Below are positions 45,871 to 54,910 of a DNA stretch of 64,000 nt, piece after piece. The position numbers were made by a program, and so were the translations under genes. Location: the NCBI RefSeq assembly GCF_003931565.1, contig NZ_RRYI01000004.1, positions 186,001 to 250,000 on the forward strand, read 5' to 3'. The notes under the pieces were generated by a model, which searched no databases, had not been told where the DNA came from, and saw only the letters and a list, made by a program, of their open reading frames with translations. This DNA is from Caulobacter sp. 602-1. Its GTDB lineage: Bacteria > Pseudomonadota > Alphaproteobacteria > Caulobacterales > Caulobacteraceae. The first letter of the stretch is position 1. Every line of letters starts with the position of its first letter.

Positions 45871-46173
45871 TGAACCCACGACACAGAGGCGCTCGTCCGT
45901 CGGACCGGGGGCTCCGATCCCGGCCTCGAGAGCAAAAAGGATGCGGCCGGGGCCCGCTGCAGAGGCGACCCGCCGTCTCGCAGCGCCCGGCGTCGGCCCA
46001 TCGACAAGCCATCGGGAGCCGCCGCGCCCCGGATCAGCAAACGCTTACGATCGGTGGGATCAGCGTAACGTCAATGGTCGCCAGGGTCAGGCGACGCTCT
46101 TGTGGCGGCGCGAAATGAACTTGTTCGGGACGGCCCGTCGATCGGAGCCTTCCCGCCAGCCTGGGAAAGAGCC
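45871..46173. other. 303-bp gap before the cytochrome b-like gene
   Basis: No gene was recognised. It contains an imperfect inverted repeat TTACGATC ... GATCAGCGTAA around 46045-46070, and no FNR-type box was found (nearest is TTGTGGCGGCGCGA, which lacks the CAA half). A GGGAAAGA ribosome site lies just before the gene at 46174. Confidence 0.5.
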
Positions 46174-46854
46174 ATGAACGGAGTCGTCACCAAGCCGCGT
46201 CGCTGGGATCCGATCGTCCGGATCACCCACTGGGCTATCGCCGCGGCGATCGTCGTCAATCGGCTGATCACTGAAGGCGGCTCGCAGGCGCACATCTGGA
46301 TCGGCTTGGCCTTGGCCGGACTGCTCATCCTGCGATGGGTGTGGGGGCTGATCGGCCCGGCAGAGGCGCGCTTCTCGTCGTTTCCGCCCAGCCTGCGCGG
46401 CGCCCTGAGCCATATCGGCGACATTCGCCATGGTCGCCATACCCGCCATCGCTCGCACAATCCGCTCGGGGCTTTGATGGTCTACGCGCTTTGGGCGACG
46501 ATGGCGATCGTCATCGCCAGCGGTGTGGCCATGACCGGCTTCCCGCCGAAGGTTCATCACGAGGCCGCCCCGACAGGCGCCACACACACGGTCGCGACGC
46601 GGGAGGCCGAGGGACCCGAGGCTGAAGCTCAGGACGCCGAAGTCCGAGAGGAAGGCAGCCATCAGGCGACCGGCGAGGGCGGTGAGCGCGGGGAAGGCGA
46701 AGGCCCGGCCGAGGAAATCCACGAGATCGCGGCCAATCTTCTCCTCGTCCTGGCCGCGCTGCATCTGGCTGGCGTCGTCTTCGAGGTGCGGCGCAGCGGT
46801 CGTCAGGTCGTCACGGCGATGATAGACGGGGGCGAGCGCGCCAAGGAATCGTGA
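46174..46854 (+). CDS. Cytochrome b561-like membrane protein with an acidic, His-containing insertion
   Basis: A 226-residue four-helix cytochrome b/Ni-hydrogenase-type b subunit: helices near residues 18-35, 42-60, 95-115 and 190-208. Candidate haem-ligand histidines are in RITHWAIAAA (helix 1) and in helix 4 (LHLAGVVF). Between helices 3 and 4 is a ~65-residue hydrophilic insertion rich in Glu, Gly and His (EAEGPEAEAQDAEVREEG, then SHQATGEGGERGEGEGP), longer than in usual family members. It probably passes electrons at the inner membrane; partner unknown. Overlaps the LuxR-type gene (TGATG). Confidence 0.8.
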   Translation: MNGVVTKPRRWDPIVRITHWAIAAAIVVNRLITEGGSQAHIWIGLALAGLLILRWVWGLIGPAEARFSSFPPSLRGALSHIGDIRHGRHTRHRSHNPLGALMVYALWATMAIVIASGVAMTGFPPKVHHEAAPTGATHTVATREAEGPEAEAQDAEVREEGSHQATGEGGERGEGEGPAEEIHEIAANLLLVLAALHLAGVVFEVRRSGRQVVTAMIDGGERAKES

Positions 46855-47177
46855 TGGCCAAGTCCGCCTTCCGCAGCGGAGATCGCCTGACGCCCGCCGA
46901 AGCGGACGTCGCGATTTTCGCCCTCAAGGGCATCGAGGTCGCCCAGATCGCTCGCCTGCGAGGCTCGGCCGCCAGCACGGTGCGCGCGCAGTTGGCGCGG
47001 GTCTATGAAAAGTCCGGTGTTAACTCCCGCGCTGGCCTGGCTTGTCTGTTTCTCGAGGACCTGATGATCGATCCCGTCGTCGCCCCGGCCACCGAGCAGG
47101 AGGTAGACCAGGAGGCGCGGGACGAGGCTCGACGTCGCACAGGGCGCTGGCGTGATGTTCGCGAGCCGATGCGATGA
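46854..47177 (+). CDS. Small LuxR-type HTH regulator
   Basis: A 107-residue protein consisting of a LuxR/GerE HTH (LTPAEADVAIFALKGIEVAQ, SAASTVRAQLARVYEKSGVN) with a short acidic tail, and no sensor domain. ATG 46854 shares bases with the previous stop; GTG 46851 is an alternative. Overlaps the phosphorylase gene by 4 bp. It may regulate the block or need a partner to be activated. Confidence 0.78.
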   Translation: MAKSAFRSGDRLTPAEADVAIFALKGIEVAQIARLRGSAASTVRAQLARVYEKSGVNSRAGLACLFLEDLMIDPVVAPATEQEVDQEARDEARRRTGRWRDVREPMR

Positions 47178-48694
47178 CCCATGACCTGTCGGTCGATGCG
47201 CCTCCCACCGTGATGGCGCGCCGCCTTGGCCTGTTCACCCAGGACGAGGCGGTCGTGCTGATGCGCACCGACTGCCACGTCTGCCGTTCCGAGGGCTTGT
47301 CGCCCCGCGCCCAGGTGCTGCTGGTCGCCGGCCGCCGCGAAGTCATGGCCACGCTGTACCAGATCGAGGGCGATTTCCTCGGCGAACACGAGGCCGGGCT
47401 TTCCGAAGCGGCCTGGCTGCGACTGGGGGTCTCCGACGGCGACGAGGTCCTGGTCCGCCATCCGCCAGCGCTGGCTTCGATGTCGAGCGTCCGGCGACGG
47501 ATCTTCGGCAAACGGCTCGACGGGCCGGCGATGTCGGCGATCATCGGCGACGTCGTGGCCGGACGCTACACCGAAGCGCACCTGGCCGCCTTCCTGACCG
47601 CCTGCTCAACCCCGCCGCTGGACGTCGCCGAAGTGGTCGGCCTGACCAGGGCGATGGTCGAGACCGGCAGCCGCCTTGCCTGGGACGCCCCCCTAGTCAT
47701 CGACAAGCATTCGGTCGGGGGGCTGCCGGGCAATCGCACCACGCCCATCGTGGTGGCGATCATCGCCGCCTGCGGGCTGACCATTCCCAAGACCTCCTCG
47801 CGGGCGATAACATCGCCGGCGGGCACGGCGGATGTCATGGAGACCCTCACCCGCGTCGACCTTGACGCGGCGGCCATGCGTCGCGTGGTGAAGGCTGAGG
47901 GCGGTTGCCTGGCCTGGGGTGGGGCGGTGGATCTGAGCCCGGCCGACGACATTCTGATCCGGGTCGAGCGCGTACTCGACATCGACACCGAAGGCCAACT
48001 GGTCGCCTCCGTGATCTCCAAGAAGCTCGCCGCCGGATCGACCCATGTCGTGATCGACATTCCCGTGGGGCCAACCGCCAAGGTTCGCTCGGACGACGCG
48101 GCCGCCGCCCTGGCCGACCGGCTGGGGACGGTGGGCGAACAATGCGGACTCCAGGTCCGATCCCTCCTGACCGACGGCGCCCAGCCGGTCGGCCGGGGCG
48201 TCGGCCCGGCCCTGGAAGCGCGCGACGTCCTGGCAGTGCTGCAGGGCGATCCCGGCGCCCCGCTCGATCTGCGGCGCCGAGCCTGCCAGCTGGCCGGCGC
48301 GGCCCTGGAACTCGCGGGCCATACGCCGCCCGGCCAGGGGGAAGCCCTGGCCGGGCAGGTCCTTGCCGACGGCCGCGCCTGGGCGAAGTTCCAGCGCATC
48401 TGCGAAGCACAGGGCGGAATGCGCATGCCGCCGCGCTCGGCCTTCAGCGCTCCGCTGCTGGCGACGTGCTCAGGGAGGGTGACGCAGATCAACAACCGCA
48501 CCCTGGCCAGGCTCGCCAAGCTCGCCGGCGCCCCCGACGCCAAGGCCGCGGGGCTTGAGCTCCACTGCCGGCTGGGTGACGAAATCGAGGCCGGCGAACC
48601 GCTAGTGACGGTCCACGCCGAAGCGGCCGGAGAGCTGGCCTACGCGCTGGAGTTCGCGGCGGCCAACACCGACTATGTCAGCCTGGAGGCCTGA
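47174..48694 (+). CDS. Thymidine phosphorylase-like (AMP phosphorylase-type, long form)
   Basis: A 506-residue nucleoside/nucleotide phosphorylase of the long form, which has an extra N-terminal ~80-residue domain compared with DeoA of enteric bacteria. The phosphate and nucleoside region includes KHSVGGLPGN at 178-187 and SSRAITSPAGTADVMETL. The archaeal homologue phosphorolyses AMP to ribose-1,5-bisphosphate. The next gene encodes a PRPP-synthetase paralogue. The two gene products could connect nucleotide breakdown and ribose phosphate metabolism, but substrate cannot be read directly. Confidence 0.85.
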   Translation: MTHDLSVDAPPTVMARRLGLFTQDEAVVLMRTDCHVCRSEGLSPRAQVLLVAGRREVMATLYQIEGDFLGEHEAGLSEAAWLRLGVSDGDEVLVRHPPALASMSSVRRRIFGKRLDGPAMSAIIGDVVAGRYTEAHLAAFLTACSTPPLDVAEVVGLTRAMVETGSRLAWDAPLVIDKHSVGGLPGNRTTPIVVAIIAACGLTIPKTSSRAITSPAGTADVMETLTRVDLDAAAMRRVVKAEGGCLAWGGAVDLSPADDILIRVERVLDIDTEGQLVASVISKKLAAGSTHVVIDIPVGPTAKVRSDDAAAALADRLGTVGEQCGLQVRSLLTDGAQPVGRGVGPALEARDVLAVLQGDPGAPLDLRRRACQLAGAALELAGHTPPGQGEALAGQVLADGRAWAKFQRICEAQGGMRMPPRSAFSAPLLATCSGRVTQINNRTLARLAKLAGAPDAKAAGLELHCRLGDEIEAGEPLVTVHAEAAGELAYALEFAAANTDYVSLEA

Positions 48695-48695
48695 G

Positions 48696-49559
48696 ATGCG
48701 CCTTCTTCTGCCGCTCCCCGACAACGAAGGGTTCGCCGAGCGCCTCGCAAGAGTAGGGGGCGGCATTGTCGGCGCCTTGCGGACCCGGCAGTTCGTCGAC
48801 GGCGAAAGCTATGTTCGGATCGAGGCCGATGTCGCCGGGCGGGTTGTGGACCTGGTCTGCACCCTGGCCCGTCCAGACGCGGCGTTCCTGCGTCTGGCCT
48901 TCGCCGCCGACGCCCTGCGCGACCTGGGCGCGACGCAGGTCAATTTGATCGCCCCCTATCTCGGCTACCTGCGCCAGGACACGCGCTTCCTGCCGGGCGA
49001 GGCAGTCACGTCCAGAACCTTCGCGCGGTTGCTCGGCGGCGTCGTCGACCGGATCGTCACTGTCGATCCCCATCTCCATCGCTATGCCGACTTGGAGAGC
49101 CTCTACGCCATACCCTGCCGAACGTTGCATGCCGCGCCTCTGCTGGCGGCCTGGATCAGGGCCAGGGTCCCAGCGCCTCTGATCGTCGGTCCCGACATCG
49201 AAAGCCGGCAATGGGTCGCCGCCGTCGCCCAACGCGTCGGCGCGCCCTATGTCGTACTCGCCAAGCAAAGGCTCGGCGACCGCGAGGTCCGCGTGGAATT
49301 GCCCGACCTGGCGGTGCATCGCGGGCGCCGGGCGGTGTTGATCGACGACATCGCCGCCTCCGGGCGCACCCTGGCGGCCGCGGCCGAAGCGCTCAAGCTT
49401 CAAGGTTTTACCCCGCCGGTCTGCGTGGTCGTCCACGCGGTGTTCGGCGAGGACGCCCTGACGCGACTCCAGGCGGTGACCGAGCTGATCGTCTCGACCG
49501 ACTCCATTGAACATCCGACAAACGCCATCGCGTTGGCGGAGCTGTTCGTCGACGCCTAG
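48696..49559 (+). CDS. Ribose-phosphate pyrophosphokinase paralogue
   Basis: A 287-residue Prs-like protein: [18 protein letters not shown] segment ([17 protein letters not shown]), DPHLHRY in place of the classical DLHA.QIQGFF region, and the PRPP loop [13 protein letters not shown] (Asp217-Asp218). It is about 25 residues shorter than housekeeping Prs and less conserved, so it is likely a specialised second copy. It lies 1 bp after the phosphorylase stop. Confidence 0.83.
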   Translation: MRLLLPLPDNEGFAERLARVGGGIVGALRTRQFVDGESYVRIEADVAGRVVDLVCTLARPDAAFLRLAFAADALRDLGATQVNLIAPYLGYLRQDTRFLPGEAVTSRTFARLLGGVVDRIVTVDPHLHRYADLESLYAIPCRTLHAAPLLAAWIRARVPAPLIVGPDIESRQWVAAVAQRVGAPYVVLAKQRLGDREVRVELPDLAVHRGRRAVLIDDIAASGRTLAAAAEALKLQGFTPPVCVVVHAVFGEDALTRLQAVTELIVSTDSIEHPTNAIALAELFVDA

Positions 49560-49578
49560 CCGGCAACAAGGCGAGGAA

Positions 49579-49592
49579 TTGCGGAGGATCAA
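49579..49592. promoter_or_regulatory. FixK-like box upstream of the ABC exporter genes
   Basis: TTGCGGAGGATCAA fits the relaxed FixK pattern TTG-N8-CAA, with the downstream half (ATCAA) perfect. The centre is 66 bp before the ATG at 49652, almost the same spacing as the perfect box before the universal stress gene (65 bp). Confidence 0.4.
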
Positions 49593-49651
49593 GGCCCAGG
49601 CCATTCTCCCCCAGAAGATGGCGTCAGGCGGTGGATCGGGGAGGGTCGGCC

Positions 49652-50383
49652 ATGTCCGTCAACGATCCGTCGCCGCCGTCGGGATCGGCTTTCCGGATCA
49701 GCGGCCTGTGCAAGGTCTATCCGACAGGGGCCGGCGACGTTCACGCGCTGCGGGGCGTTGATCTGGTGGTCGCGCCCGGCGAGACGCTGGTGCTGCTGGG
49801 ACCTTCGGGCTCGGGAAAGTCGACGCTCCTCAACATCCTCGGCGGCCTCGACCACGCCACTTCCGGTTCGGTCCGGTTCGGCGAGGCCGAACTCGCTGGC
49901 GCCAGCGCCGCGGCCCTGACCCGTTATCGACGCGAGAGCGTCGGCTTCATCTTCCAGTTCTTCAATCTCGTCCCCAGCCTGACGGCGCGGGAGAACGTCG
50001 CCCTGATCACCGAAATCGCCAGCGATCCGATGAGCCCGGAAGAAGCCTTGGCGCGCGTCGGTCTGGCCGACCGCATGGACCACTTCCCCGCCCAGCTTTC
50101 CGGCGGCCAGCAACAGCGCGTGGCGGTGGCGCGAGCTATCGCCAAAAGGCCGGCGCTGCTGCTCTGCGACGAGCCGACCGGCTCGCTCGACAGCGAGAGC
50201 GGCGTCCAGGTGCTCGAAGCCATTGCCGAGGTGGCCGGGGACGTCGGCGCAACGACGCTGATCGTGTCGCATAACGCGTCCATCGCCGCGATGGCCGACC
50301 GGGTCATCCGCTTTCGCGATGGCCAGATTACCGAGATCGCGACCAACGCGCGCCGGACCCCGCCGCGGGAGATGCGCTGGTGA
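49652..50383 (+). CDS. ABC transporter ATP-binding protein (MacB/LolD-like)
   Basis: A 243-residue ATPase: Walker [10 protein letters not shown] near residues 50-58, signature [19 protein letters not shown], Walker [13 protein letters not shown] and switch His in IVSHN. GGGGAGGG precedes the ATG at 49652. The following gene starts at an overlapping GTG and encodes the FtsX-type permease, and the third gene encodes the periplasmic adaptor. The three form a tripartite-like exporter. Confidence 0.9.
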   Translation: MSVNDPSPPSGSAFRISGLCKVYPTGAGDVHALRGVDLVVAPGETLVLLGPSGSGKSTLLNILGGLDHATSGSVRFGEAELAGASAAALTRYRRESVGFIFQFFNLVPSLTARENVALITEIASDPMSPEEALARVGLADRMDHFPAQLSGGQQQRVAVARAIAKRPALLLCDEPTGSLDSESGVQVLEAIAEVAGDVGATTLIVSHNASIAAMADRVIRFRDGQITEIATNARRTPPREMRW

Positions 50384-52749
50384 GACCCGCCCCGCTAGAC
50401 CGCAAGCTGCTGCGCGATCTTTGGCGCATGCGCTGGCAAGTGGCGGCCATCGCGCTGCTGATCGCCTGCGGCGTCGCTGTCGCAGTGATGGCGTTTTCGG
50501 CCCAGCGCGCCCTGGCCGAGGCCCAGCAGGCGTTCTACGCCGGGACACGTTTCGCCGACGTCTTCGCCAGCGCCAAGCGCGCGCCGATCTCCCGCGCGCG
50601 TGACCTGGCCGCCATTGATGGGGTGGTCGCCGCCGACGCCCGGATCGTTCAGTCAGGCCTGATGGACGTGCCCGGTCTCCAACGCCCGGCGACGGCGAGG
50701 CTGATTTCCCTGCCGGACGATCCGGAGCGGAGCCTGAACCAGGTTCGTCTGGTGCAAGGCCGCATGCCGGATCCGACGCGGATGGGCGAGGCGGTGGCGC
50801 TCAAGACCTTCATGGACGCCGCTGGGGTGCGACTGGGCGAGCCCCTGAAGGCCACCATCAATGGCCGCGAGATCAACCTGATCATCGTTGGGGCGGTCTT
50901 GTCGCCCGAATATGTCTACGTGCCGTCTTCCGAGTCCTTCATGCCCGACGACGCTCACCAAGGGGTGATGTGGGCGCCGCGCCGGACGGTCGAACGCGCG
51001 GGCGGGATGAGCGGGGCGTTCAATTCCGCGAGCCTGATCCTGGCGTCGGGCGCGTCCCTACCGGCCGTATTGGCGGAGGTCGATCGCTTGCTCGCACCCT
51101 ACGGCGGGCGCGCCGCCTACGCCCGCGCCGACCAGCCCTCGCACGCCTTCCTGGACGCGGAGCTGAAGGAGCTGTCCACCTCGGCCTCGATCCTGCCGCC
51201 AGTCTTCCTGATCGTCGCCGCCAGTCTCGTGCATCTGGTCGTCAGCCGCCTGGTGGACGCCGAGCGAGAGCAGATCGGTTTACTCAAGGCTTTCGGCTAC
51301 CGCGACCGGGACGTGGCCTGGGTCTATCTGCGAATGGCGGCCGCGATCGGCTTGGCCGGAGCCTTGGCGGGCGGGGTGGCCGGCGGGGCGCTCGGGGCCG
51401 CCATGGTCGACATTTACCGGGCCTTCTTCCGGTTTCCCGTGTTGAACATCCAATTCCACTGGACCGCCTTCCTGACGGCTTCCGGGGTCGCCGTGGCGGC
51501 GGCCGGGGTCGGCTCGCTGGCGGCCGTCCGTCGCGTGGTGGCCGTGTCGCCGACCGTAGCCATGCAGCCGCCAAGACCCGCCGCCTACGCCGTCACCCCG
51601 CTCGACCGCTTGACGGCAGGAGAGGCGTTCGACCAGGGCAGCCGCATGATCGTGCGCAGCCTGGAGCGCTTTCCGGGGCGAGCCCTGCTGACGGCCAGCG
51701 GCCTGGCCGCCAGCCTGGCCTTGCTGGTTGGGACGCAGTTCCTGTTCGACGGCATCGATCAGGTCGTCGATGCGACCTACTACCGGGTCCAGCGCTGGAG
51801 CGACGCCATCAGCTTCGTCGAGCCGAGGGACGCGGGCGCCGTCCGCGACGCGGCCCGAGGACCCGGCGTCTATGCCGCCGAGCCGACCCGCGTCGTGGCT
51901 GCTCGCCTGAAGGCCGGCGGCCAGCAGGAGACTGTCCGCATCCTCGGGCTCGAGCCAACATCCGACCTCCATCGTCCCCTCGACGCGGCCGGGCGGCGCG
52001 TGCCGTTCGAAGGACGCGGCCTGGTGCTCAGCGAGGCCCTGGCCACCCGCCTTGGCCTGGGGCCCGGCGACGCCGTTTGGACGGAGATCCTCGACGGTTC
52101 CGGCCCACGCGTCCTGTTGCCCATCACCGGCCTGGCCCGGGATTACAGCGGGCTGACCGCCTATATGAACCGTGCGGCCCTCAATAGGGTGATGGGCGAG
52201 GGGAACCTGGCCAGCGGCGCGGATCTGCTGGTCGCGGCCGACGCCCGGCCGGACTTCTATCGCGCCATCGAGCAAACGCCCCAGATCGTCGGCGCCTCGT
52301 CTCGCGACGACACCGTGGCCAGCTGGCGCCTGGTGATGGCGCAATCGTTTCGGACCGCGATCATCTTCTATCTCGGCTTCGCCGGAGCGATCGCGTTCGG
52401 CGTGGCCTACAACACCTGTCGCATCGCCCTTTCCGAACGCGGGCGCGACCTGGCGACCTTGCAGGTGCTCGGCTTCGGGCCGGTAACCTGCGCCTATGTC
52501 CTGGTCGGCGAATTGATCATCCTGAGCCTCCTGGCCATTCCGATCGGGGCGCTAGGGGGCCAGGCGCTGGCGCGCGGACTGGTCGCGGCCTATTCGCGCG
52601 AGGAGCTTCGCCTGCCGGCCGTCATCAACGCCGACAGCTACGCGATGGCGGTCGCCGTCTACCTGGCGATCGTGGTCGTCGCCTGCGGCCTGGTCGCCCG
52701 CCGAGTCTGGGCGCTCGACCTCGTGGCCGTTCTGAAAACGCGGGAGTAG
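50380..52749 (+). CDS. ABC transporter permease, FtsX/MacB type with two FtsX domains
   Basis: A 789-residue permease with an N-terminal membrane anchor ([19 protein letters not shown]), a large periplasmic domain, three central helices (about residues 270-390), a second anchor and periplasmic domain and three C-terminal helices. Each half thus carries one FtsX-like domain, as in DevC/LolCE-like and lipid or peptide export systems. Starts at GTG 50380 overlapping the ATPase stop. Cargo unknown. Confidence 0.87.
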   Translation: MRPAPLDRKLLRDLWRMRWQVAAIALLIACGVAVAVMAFSAQRALAEAQQAFYAGTRFADVFASAKRAPISRARDLAAIDGVVAADARIVQSGLMDVPGLQRPATARLISLPDDPERSLNQVRLVQGRMPDPTRMGEAVALKTFMDAAGVRLGEPLKATINGREINLIIVGAVLSPEYVYVPSSESFMPDDAHQGVMWAPRRTVERAGGMSGAFNSASLILASGASLPAVLAEVDRLLAPYGGRAAYARADQPSHAFLDAELKELSTSASILPPVFLIVAASLVHLVVSRLVDAEREQIGLLKAFGYRDRDVAWVYLRMAAAIGLAGALAGGVAGGALGAAMVDIYRAFFRFPVLNIQFHWTAFLTASGVAVAAAGVGSLAAVRRVVAVSPTVAMQPPRPAAYAVTPLDRLTAGEAFDQGSRMIVRSLERFPGRALLTASGLAASLALLVGTQFLFDGIDQVVDATYYRVQRWSDAISFVEPRDAGAVRDAARGPGVYAAEPTRVVAARLKAGGQQETVRILGLEPTSDLHRPLDAAGRRVPFEGRGLVLSEALATRLGLGPGDAVWTEILDGSGPRVLLPITGLARDYSGLTAYMNRAALNRVMGEGNLASGADLLVAADARPDFYRAIEQTPQIVGASSRDDTVASWRLVMAQSFRTAIIFYLGFAGAIAFGVAYNTCRIALSERGRDLATLQVLGFGPVTCAYVLVGELIILSLLAIPIGALGGQALARGLVAAYSREELRLPAVINADSYAMAVAVYLAIVVVACGLVARRVWALDLVAVLKTRE

Positions 52750-52751
52750 AG

Positions 52752-53948
52752 ATGGGCAAGATAGCTTGGCCTCGTTTGGCGCTGGTGGTGGTCTTGCTGG
52801 CCGTGGTGGCGGCCGTCGTTGCCGTCTGGGTCGCGCCGCGCTCCGTATCGGTGACGGTCGCTCCGGTCACCATGGGACCCATCGCCGACAGCGTCGCCGA
52901 TCAGGGCTATGCGCGCGTGCGGGAGGCTTATGTCGTCTCGGCCCCGGTTTCGGGGCGGCTGCAGCGCCTGGACCTGCATGTCGGCGACCGGGTCGAAAAG
53001 AGCGTGACCACCATCGCGCGCATTCTGCCGTCCGGGGCCGAGCTGCTCGATCCCAGGACCCGGGCCCAGGCCGAGGCGAGCGTCGCGGCCGCGACGGCGG
53101 CCGTCGCCAGCACCCGCGCGCAACTGGACCAGTTGGCCGCCGGCGCCCGGCAGCTCGAAGGCGATCTCGCCCGCCAGCGTGAATTGGCCGCCAAGGGTTT
53201 CGCCTCACCCCAGGCTCTGGAGACCGCCGAGAACAAGGCGCGCGCCGCGCGCGCCGGCGTCCGCGCCGCCGAGGCCGAACTTGGCGTGCGCCGTTCCCAA
53301 CTCAGCGTTGCGCGGGCGGCCCTGATCGGACCCGAGAAAGAAGGCTATGGTGCGGTTGCGGTCAGCGCCCCGGCCTCCGGCTATGTCACCCGAGTGCTGC
53401 AGGAGAGCGAGCGCACCGTCGCCGTCGGCGCGCCGCTGGTCGAGGTCAGCGACAAGGGCGGGCTGGAGGCGGCGATCGAGTTCCTCTCCCAAGATGCGGT
53501 GAAGGTCCGCGAGGGCATGGCCGCGGACGTGTTCGACTGGGGCGGTCCGGCGCTGCCCGCCGTCGTTCGCCGCATCGAGCCGCAGGGCTTCACCAAGGTC
53601 TCGGCGCTCGGCGTCGAGGAGCAAAGGGTTCTCGTCTTCCTGCAGATGAGCGGCGACCCGGCGGGCTGGGCCAGGCTCGGCCCCGGCTACCGCCTGTGGG
53701 GCAGGGTGTTCCTGCGACGCCAGCCCAGCGCGCTCAAGGTCCCCCTCGGCGCCCTGGTGCGTCACGGCGACGGTTGGGCTGTGTTCAAGGCCGATGGGGG
53801 CCGGGCGCGTCTGACGTCCGTGGACGTCGGGGTGATGACCGACCGCGAGGCCGAGATCCTCAAGGGTCTGCGCGCGCGGGAACGAGTCATCCTGTTCCCG
53901 TCCGACCAGGTCCGCGAGGGCGTCCGCCTCAAACCTCGAGCGAACTAG
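52752..53948 (+). CDS. HlyD/RND-type periplasmic adaptor protein of the ABC exporter
   Basis: A 398-residue membrane-fusion protein: one N-terminal anchor (LALVVVLLAVVAAVVAVWVA), biotinyl-lipoyl halves (APVSGRLQRLDLHVGDRVEKS and VSAPASGYVTRVLQESERTV), an alpha-helical hairpin rich in Ala/Arg/Gln between them, and a beta-barrel domain. It joins the inner-membrane ABC part to an outer-membrane channel, which is not encoded nearby. 2 bp after the permease stop; its stop codon lies in the terminator hairpin. Confidence 0.88.
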   Translation: MGKIAWPRLALVVVLLAVVAAVVAVWVAPRSVSVTVAPVTMGPIADSVADQGYARVREAYVVSAPVSGRLQRLDLHVGDRVEKSVTTIARILPSGAELLDPRTRAQAEASVAAATAAVASTRAQLDQLAAGARQLEGDLARQRELAAKGFASPQALETAENKARAARAGVRAAEAELGVRRSQLSVARAALIGPEKEGYGAVAVSAPASGYVTRVLQESERTVAVGAPLVEVSDKGGLEAAIEFLSQDAVKVREGMAADVFDWGGPALPAVVRRIEPQGFTKVSALGVEEQRVLVFLQMSGDPAGWARLGPGYRLWGRVFLRRQPSALKVPLGALVRHGDGWAVFKADGGRARLTSVDVGVMTDREAEILKGLRARERVILFPSDQVREGVRLKPRAN

Positions 53949-53966
53949 GCGCTTCCGAGCGCCTAG
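53945..53966 (+). terminator. Perfect hairpin at the end of the exporter operon
   Basis: CTAGGCGCT and AGCGCCTAG pair over 9 bp around the loop TCCG. The TAG stop of the adaptor gene is inside the left arm. GATTGAT follows and overlaps the FNR box at 53969, so the hairpin both ends the exporter operon and closely precedes the next promoter. Confidence 0.65.
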
Positions 53967-53968
53967 GA

Positions 53969-53982
53969 TTGATGAGCATCAA
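53969..53982. promoter_or_regulatory. Perfect FNR/FixK box upstream of the universal stress protein gene
   Basis: TTGATGAGCATCAA matches TTGAT-N4-ATCAA at all ten conserved positions. The centre is 65 bp before the ATG at 54041, so a class II promoter would give a 24-nt leader. This predicts oxygen-limited expression of the stress protein and P-type ATPase genes. Confidence 0.75.
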
Positions 53983-54040
53983 GGCGGGTGCACGCTAGCC
54001 CATTGCTAATTCCACGAACCCGATTGGAAGCGTCTCGTAG

Positions 54041-54883
54041 ATGAGCCTCAGCGACATCCTGCTTCAGATCGACACCTATCCCGATCCGACGCCGCCCGAA
54101 GCGATCGAGGAGGCCGTCGGGTTCGTGCGGCTGATCGGCGGCAAGGTTTCGGGTCTCGCCGTCGGCGTGAGCTTTCCGATCCACAGCAATCGCATCGCCG
54201 ACTACCTCATCGGCCTGAGCAGCATGGCGGACGACGAGCAGGCCCGAAGTCTGGTCAATGGGCGCGCCAGCCTGGCGGCCTTCACCGCGGCGGCCGAAGG
54301 GGCCGGCGTGTTCGGACAGGCTCCGCTGGAACGTGCGGACTACTATGCCGTGGCCGAGCACGTAGCCCTGCGCGCCCGCACGCGCGACCTCTGCATGACG
54401 CCGCTCGGCAAGCCGCTGGACGGCCAGACCGAGGTGGCGACCAGCGTGGTCTTCGACTCCGGACGGCCCGTCCTCTTGTATCGTCCGGGATACTTGCCGG
54501 CGACCAAGCTCGGCCCCGCGGTCGTCGCCTGGGATGGCGGCCGGTGCGCGGCGCGGGCTTTGGCCGACGCGCTGCCGATCCTTGCCCGGGCCGAGACGGT
54601 TCGGGTGCTCGCGGTGGTCAACGAAAAGCCCGCCGCCGTGGCGGGTCTCGCCGCCGAGGCCGCCCGCCACCTGCAGGCCCACGGTATCGATGCGGCCATC
54701 GACGAGGTTGACGGACGCGACGCACCCATCGGCGAAAGCCTGGACGCCTACCTTGCCAAGGCAGCCTGCGATCTCCTGATCATGGGCGCCTATGGTCGAT
54801 CGCGGGCGCGCGAGTTCATTCTGGGCGGGGCCACGCAACACATGTTGCGCGATCCCAAGGTTCCGCTGTTCCTGGCGCACTAA
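54041..54883 (+). CDS. Universal stress protein (UspA family, ~280 residues)
   Basis: A 280-residue Usp protein. The C-terminal half carries the ATP-binding type motif GAYGRSRAREFILGGATQHML (G-2x-G-9x-G-S/T pattern); the N-terminal half looks like a degenerate second Usp domain with no such motif. Tandem or long Usp proteins are commonly under FNR/FixK control in proteobacteria, consistent with the box upstream. Followed after 27 bp by the P-type ATPase gene. Confidence 0.87.
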   Translation: MSLSDILLQIDTYPDPTPPEAIEEAVGFVRLIGGKVSGLAVGVSFPIHSNRIADYLIGLSSMADDEQARSLVNGRASLAAFTAAAEGAGVFGQAPLERADYYAVAEHVALRARTRDLCMTPLGKPLDGQTEVATSVVFDSGRPVLLYRPGYLPATKLGPAVVAWDGGRCAARALADALPILARAETVRVLAVVNEKPAAVAGLAAEAARHLQAHGIDAAIDEVDGRDAPIGESLDAYLAKAACDLLIMGAYGRSRAREFILGGATQHMLRDPKVPLFLAH

Positions 54884-54910
54884 GCTTCTGTCGTTCGGGG
54901 ATGTTGCGCC

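Noticed and set aside
45867..45880. TTGATGAACCCACG as an FNR box before the cytochrome b-like gene
   Set aside because: Only the left half fits; the right half lacks ATCAA.
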